Shown here in pieces: positions 60,757 through 64,000 of a stretch of DNA of 64,000 bases (positions are counted from its first letter, which is position 1; each line of letters begins with the position of its first letter). A model generated the notes under the pieces. It searched no databases. It saw only the letters and a program-made list of their open reading frames with translations, and was not told the DNA's origin. The DNA is from Paeniroseomonas aquatica (GTDB lineage Bacteria > Pseudomonadota > Alphaproteobacteria > Acetobacterales > Acetobacteraceae): positions 61,030-125,029 of the forward strand of contig NZ_JAUFPN010000195.1 in the NCBI RefSeq assembly GCF_030409335.1. Direction: 5' to 3'. The translations under genes were made by a program, and so were the position numbers.

Positions 60757-62094
60757 CTATTTCAGCCGCCCCCGCATCATGCTGAACCCGGCCGCCGCCA
60801 GCGCGAAGCCGACGCCCGCCGCCAGCGCCAGCTTCGGGCCGCCGCCGAGCTGGAAGGCGATCGCCACCAGCGTCGTCCCCAGGGTTTGCCCGGTCAGCCG
60901 CGCCGTCGCCTGCATCCCGCCGGCGCCGCCGCTGCGGGCCATCGGCGCCGCCGAGAGCATGGTGCGGTTGTTCGGCGTCATGAAGAAGCCGAAGCCGGCG
61001 CCGGCCACCGCGACGGCGACGGCCAGTACCGGCATCGGCGAGCCCCCCGGCAGCAGCACCAGCGCCAGCAGCGCGACCGACAGCACCCCGCCCCCGAGCA
61101 TGCACAAAAGCGCGGTCGGCATCCGGTCCGACAGCCGCCCGGCCAGCGGCGCCGCCACCGCCAGCGCCAGCGGCCAGGGCGTCATCAGCAGCCCGGTCTC
61201 GAGCTGGTCGTGGCCATTGGCGATGAAGTGGAAGGGCAGCGAGACGAAGGTCAGCGACCAGGCGGTGAAGGCGCAGACCGAGGCGGCGACCGCGACCGCG
61301 ACCGCCGGCAGCCGCAGCAGGTCGAGCGGCAGCAGCGGGGTCGGCGTCGCCAGGTCCCGCCGCACCAGCGCCACCGCGGCGACCAGCCCGGCCGCGACCC
61401 CGGCGAGGCCGGCCAGCGGCGCCGTCAGCAGCAGGTCGGCGCCGAGGAAGATCAGCCCGAAGGCCAGCGCCGCCAGCCCGGCCGCCGCCCAGTCGAAGCG
61501 CCGCCGCGCCCGCGGCGTCTGCGGCAGGGTCAGCGCCCCGATGACGATGCCGGCGATGCCGAGCGGCACGTTCACCGCGAACAGCCAGGGCCAGGGCCCC
61601 AGCGCCAGGATGGCCGAGCCGATGGTCGGCCCCGCCGCGGCCGAGATGGCCACCGTCATCGCATTCAGCCCGATGGCCCGGCCGAGCTGCCGCGACGGGT
61701 AGGTATAGCGCACCAGCCCCGCCGTCAGCGCCATCACCGCCGAGGCGCCGAGCCCCTGCACCACCCGGGCCAGCACCAGCAGCGGGAAGGAGGGCGCCAG
61801 GGCGCAGCCGAGCGAGGCGACCACATAGACCACCATCCCGCCGAGGAAGACCCGGCGGAAGCCCAGGATCTCCGCCAGCGAGGCGAAGGAGATCAGCGTC
61901 GCCACCACCACCACCTGGTAGCCGTTGGTCAGCCAGATCACGCTGGCCGGGTTCACCCCGAGGTCGCGGCCGATCGCCGGCAGCGCCACGTTGATCATGG
62001 CGGTGTCGAGCACGGTGATGACGATGGAGACCAGGATGGCGGCGACCGCGAAGCGGCGCCGCGGCTGGGGCAGGCCGTCCTCGGCGGGCGTCAT
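60757..62094 (-). CDS. MFS drug/metabolite exporter (DHA2-like)
   Basis: A 445-residue major facilitator with 12 or so helices. Motif A-like FASLAEILGFRRVFLGG near residues 69-85, the antiporter motif C region LGPWPWLFAVNVPLGIAGI near 165-183 and VVVATLIS near 60 suggest the DHA2 (EmrB/QacA) branch of proton antiporters, though it is shorter than the 14-helix members. It likely exports a drug or metabolite. It converges with groEL across a strong terminator and lies 167 bp after the hydratase genes. Confidence 0.85.
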   Translation of the reverse strand: MTPAEDGLPQPRRRFAVAAILVSIVITVLDTAMINVALPAIGRDLGVNPASVIWLTNGYQVVVVATLISFASLAEILGFRRVFLGGMVVYVVASLGCALAPSFPLLVLARVVQGLGASAVMALTAGLVRYTYPSRQLGRAIGLNAMTVAISAAAGPTIGSAILALGPWPWLFAVNVPLGIAGIVIGALTLPQTPRARRRFDWAAAGLAALAFGLIFLGADLLLTAPLAGLAGVAAGLVAAVALVRRDLATPTPLLPLDLLRLPAVAVAVAASVCAFTAWSLTFVSLPFHFIANGHDQLETGLLMTPWPLALAVAAPLAGRLSDRMPTALLCMLGGGVLSVALLALVLLPGGSPMPVLAVAVAVAGAGFGFFMTPNNRTMLSAAPMARSGGAGGMQATARLTGQTLGTTLVAIAFQLGGGPKLALAAGVGFALAAAGFSMMRGRLK

Positions 62095-62261
62095 CCGCCG
62101 GGGGGCCGCGCCGCTACCCGGGACGCCGCCGGGCGACAGGGGGCCGCCACCGCGCCCGGGGCACGGGGTTCGCCGAATGTTTGGATGCCTTCCTCCCGCA
62201 TCAGGCCGGGGCGCGTCGTGGCGCCCCGGTCGTTCCCGCCGTGGCCGGCGGCCGCTGAACG

Positions 62262-62864
62262 CTACTCGGCGGCGGCGGCCATCGGAACCCGCGGCAGCGC
62301 AACCCCGACCAGCACGTCGCGCGTGACCAGGGCGGCGAGCTGCGCCTCGTCCCAGCCCTCGGTGCCCGCGGGGCGCAGCGGCAGCACCATCCAGCGGTAG
62401 TCGGCGGTGCTGTCGATCACCCGGAGCTGCACGCCGGGGGCGATGGTGGTGCCCCATTCCGCCAGCACCGCCCGGGGCTCGCGCACCGCCCGTGAGCGGT
62501 ACTCGAAGGACTTGTACCAATGCGGGGGGTAGCCGAGCACGGCCCGCGGGTAGCAGCTGCACAGCGTGCAGACCACCAGATGGTGCAGCGTGGGCGTGTC
62601 CTCGAGGATGCCGAGCGGCGGCGCCCCGGCCATGGAGACGCCCATCTGCTCCGCCGCGGCGGCGCCGTTGGCGACCATGGACTTCCGCCATGCCGGATCC
62701 AGCCAGGCCCGGGCCACCATGCGGGCGCCGATCTCCGGGCTGGCCCGGTCGGTGCTGGCCTGGCGGGCGGCGATCTCCTCCTCGGAGACCAGACCTTTGG
62801 CCTTCAGGGCGGTGACCAGCCGCTCCAGCAGGGCGAGGGATTCGGGGCGGGCGGGGGCGCTCAT
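62262..62864 (-). CDS. Nitrile hydratase alpha-like subunit, cobalt type (ScnC-like)
   Basis: A 200-residue alpha-type subunit. The metal site is C99-T-L-C102-S-C104 (CTLCSC), the cobalt version; iron enzymes have CSLCSC. Two of these Cys are oxidised to sulfinic and sulfenic acid in the mature enzyme. The following YPRAVLGYPPHWYKSFEYRSR is family-conserved. The protein lacks an N-terminal extension. Either a nitrile hydratase (nitrile to amide) or thiocyanate hydrolase (thiocyanate to carbonyl sulfide and ammonia). It starts inside the previous gene's stop (ATGA). Confidence 0.9.
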   Translation of the reverse strand: MSAPARPESLALLERLVTALKAKGLVSEEEIAARQASTDRASPEIGARMVARAWLDPAWRKSMVANGAAAAEQMGVSMAGAPPLGILEDTPTLHHLVVCTLCSCYPRAVLGYPPHWYKSFEYRSRAVREPRAVLAEWGTTIAPGVQLRVIDSTADYRWMVLPLRPAGTEGWDEAQLAALVTRDVLVGVALPRVPMAAAAE

Positions 62865-63184
62865 GCTGCTTCCTTCACCGGCTTCGGCGCCGGTTCCAGC
62901 CAATGCTCGAAGATCTCCACCAGCAGGCTGTCGCCGGCCTCGCCCTCGGACCAGATCGGCGGCTGGTCGAACAGCACGTGGTAGAGCGGCCGGGCCGGTG
63001 CCGGGCGGCCGAAGGCGAGGTCCTCGGGGTTGGGGAAGCTGCCGAGCACCCGCTCCACCCGGCCGTGGCGGCCGCGCAGGTAGTGCGGGGTGCGGATGTG
63101 GCAGCGCCCGCGCGCCTCCGGCCAGTCGTCCTTCACCCGCACCCGGTCGCCCGGGGCGAAGCCATGGGAGAAGGCCGGGCTCAT
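62861..63184 (-). CDS. Nitrile hydratase beta C-terminal domain as a separate protein (ScnB-like)
   Basis: A 107-residue SH3-like protein corresponding to the C-terminal half of a nitrile hydratase beta subunit: FAPGDRVRVKDDWPEARGRCHIRTPHYLRGRHG near residues 9-41, and a closing LYHVLFDQPPIW. In ordinary nitrile hydratase the two halves of beta form one chain; here they are separate genes, as in the three-subunit thiocyanate hydrolase. ATGA overlaps at both ends confirm a coupled trio. Confidence 0.9.
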   Translation of the reverse strand: MSPAFSHGFAPGDRVRVKDDWPEARGRCHIRTPHYLRGRHGRVERVLGSFPNPEDLAFGRPAPARPLYHVLFDQPPIWSEGEAGDSLLVEIFEHWLEPAPKPVKEAA

Positions 63185-63471
63185 CGCACCTCCTCCGCCG
63201 CGATCACGCCCTTCTCGACCATCAGCGCGGTGATCGAGGTCAGCCAGCGCTCGTAGTAGGTGAGGGAGAAATACTCGGCCTCGGGGATGGACTCGATGCC
63301 GCGCCGCAGCTCGTCCACGGTCATCATCTTCTTCTGCGCCAGGATCTGCCGCAGCGCGTCGACCCGCTTGCCGAAGTCGTCCGGCGGGGCCTCGTCGCGC
63401 TCGACGGGGGTGCAGCGGTAGCGGCTGGCGCCGCCGAGGTCGTGGATGGCGGGGATGGGGGCGTCGGTCAT
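63181..63471 (-). CDS. Nitrile hydratase beta N-terminal domain as a separate protein (ScnA-like)
   Basis: A 96-residue protein matching the N-terminal half of a nitrile hydratase beta subunit: HDLGGASRY near residue 10, FGKRVDALRQIL near 33-44, and the conserved AEYFSLTYYERWLTSITALMVEKGVI near 64-90. First gene of the trio. It would pair with the two following proteins to form the heterotrimeric unit. The gene order (N-beta, C-beta, alpha) differs from the published thiocyanate hydrolase order (C-beta first), so the substrate remains open. Confidence 0.9.
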   Translation of the reverse strand: MTDAPIPAIHDLGGASRYRCTPVERDEAPPDDFGKRVDALRQILAQKKMMTVDELRRGIESIPEAEYFSLTYYERWLTSITALMVEKGVIAAEEVR

Positions 63472-63514
63472 GGACCCCAGGCTAGGGCGCGGGCGGGGGG
63501 GTCGTCCAGCGCTG

Positions 63515-64000
63515 CTACTCGATCGCCTCGCCGGCGCCGATGCCCCAGATCTCGCTCCGCCTGATCCAGCCGCGGTAGTCCCCGACCCGCGCCTCGCACC
63601 AGGCGCTGGCGGCCTCGCAGCGGCGGAGGCTGCCGATCACCCCCGGCCGCAGCCGGGCGACCGGCTCCGCCGCATCCTCCGGCCGGTGCCGCAGCGCCCG
63701 CTCCTCGCCCTGCACCAGGAAGGTGCGGCGGGCCGAGAGCAGCGGCTTCTGCACCCAGCCCTCGGTGCCATCGGGGTCGCGGATGCGCCGCCAGGCCTGG
63801 TGCTCCTCGATGATCTGCACCGGCAGGTCCTTGCGCTGGTAGGTCCAGTCGATGCGGAAGCGCAGGTCCGGCCCGATCCGGAGGTTGACCTGGTTGGAGC
63901 CCAGCGCGGCGAAGCGCGGCAGCGGCCTGCCGGTGTCGCTGCCGGCCGGCGGCGCCGCCGGCGGCGCCGGGGCGGGCGCCGGCGGGCGGGTGACGGCGGC
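63515..64000 (-). CDS. SH3-domain protein (5' end beyond the window)
   Basis: The C-terminal 161 residues of a protein with SH3 features. A Pro/Ala-rich region (about residues 1-20 of the visible part) leads to LRIGPDLRFRIDWTYQRKDLPVQIIEE, WRRIRDPDGTEGWVQK and a second half with RLRPGVIGSL and YRGWIRRSEIWGI, i.e. two bacterial SH3 repeats of the type found in secreted wall-associated proteins. The N-terminus, probably with a signal peptide, lies off the right edge. Confidence 0.85.
   Translation of the reverse strand, partial: AAVTRPPAPAPAPPAAPPAGSDTGRPLPRFAALGSNQVNLRIGPDLRFRIDWTYQRKDLPVQIIEEHQAWRRIRDPDGTEGWVQKPLLSARRTFLVQGEERALRHRPEDAAEPVARLRPGVIGSLRRCEAASAWCEARVGDYRGWIRRSEIWGIGAGEAIE

Overview
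The window is very GC-rich (about 70 %) and densely coded, with genes often touching or overlapping by 4 bp. It looks like chromosomal DNA of an alphaproteobacterium of the family Acetobacteraceae, Roseomonas-like. The signs are five Bug/TctC-type periplasmic binding proteins, a PQQ-type sorbosone dehydrogenase, a DUF2125 protein, an AmpG-like permease, a cyanide-insensitive-type bd oxidase, and an AroQ-hisC-tyrA cluster beside metX. I found no transposase, integrase, phage gene, tRNA, rRNA or CRISPR array. No stretch longer than 300 bases lacks a gene; the longest gap (58454-58717) holds the groES promoter.

Layout. 1-6.6 kb: a partial MoxR ATPase, a DUF1003 membrane protein, a complete tripartite tricarboxylate transporter operon (tctB-tctA-binding protein) and a MoxR/CoxE-like pair. 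6.6-12.4 kb: an FMN alpha-hydroxy-acid oxidase, a poly-glycine lipoprotein, an AmpG-like permease, a small membrane protein, rlmB and a FAH-family hydratase. 12.4-18.4 kb: envelope genes (zinc-ribbon protein, ftsE, ftsX, a YdcF-like protein, plsC, a ChaC-like cyclotransferase, DUF2125, an ACT-like protein). The convergent plsC/chaC junction is an AT-rich gap flanked by DnaA-box-like sites and could be a replication origin. 18.5-21.2 kb: cydA-cydB plus a 37-residue DUF2474 subunit. 21.2-28.1 kb: a lipoprotein of three exact-length repeats, an M20 peptidase with a binding protein, a five-repeat secreted protein with an EF-hand partner, and a peptide-type solute-binding protein. 28.2-35.5 kb: a P-type ATPase facing a three-gene cytoplasmic molybdopterin oxidoreductase resembling sulfite dehydrogenase SoeABC. 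35.5-43.2 kb: an SDR, dnaQ, a binding protein, methylmalonyl-CoA epimerase, DUF2231 plus sorbosone dehydrogenase, an unknown acidic protein and metX. 43.3-46.1 kb: chorismate mutase, hisC and prephenate dehydrogenase.

46.2-58.5 kb: an acyl-CoA-dehydrogenase-like enzyme behind a 16-bp palindrome, another binding protein, an ABC exporter, a sulfate-activation and sulfation locus (cysD, cysNC, and a NeuB-like/sulfotransferase gene broken by two frameshifts), a binding protein with a tandemly amplified signal-peptide region, and a GGDEF/EAL protein. 58.5-60.7 kb: groES-groEL with a sigma-32-like promoter and a CIRCE operator. The GroEL lacks the usual GGM tail. 60.7-64 kb: an MFS exporter, a three-gene cobalt-type nitrile hydratase / thiocyanate hydrolase-like enzyme, and a partial SH3-domain protein.

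How the genes work together. Translational coupling groups them into likely operons: tctBA plus binding protein, MoxR/CoxE, ftsE-ftsX-ydcF, cydAB-DUF2474, soeABC-like, aroQ-hisC-tyrA, cysD-cysNC and the hydratase trio. Several concern sulfur: sulfite oxidation, sulfate activation, sulfotransfer, homocysteine synthesis and possibly thiocyanate hydrolysis. In the sulfation locus, the CysD motif change and the broken sulfotransferase together suggest decay. All family assignments come from reading translated sequence; no database search was possible.
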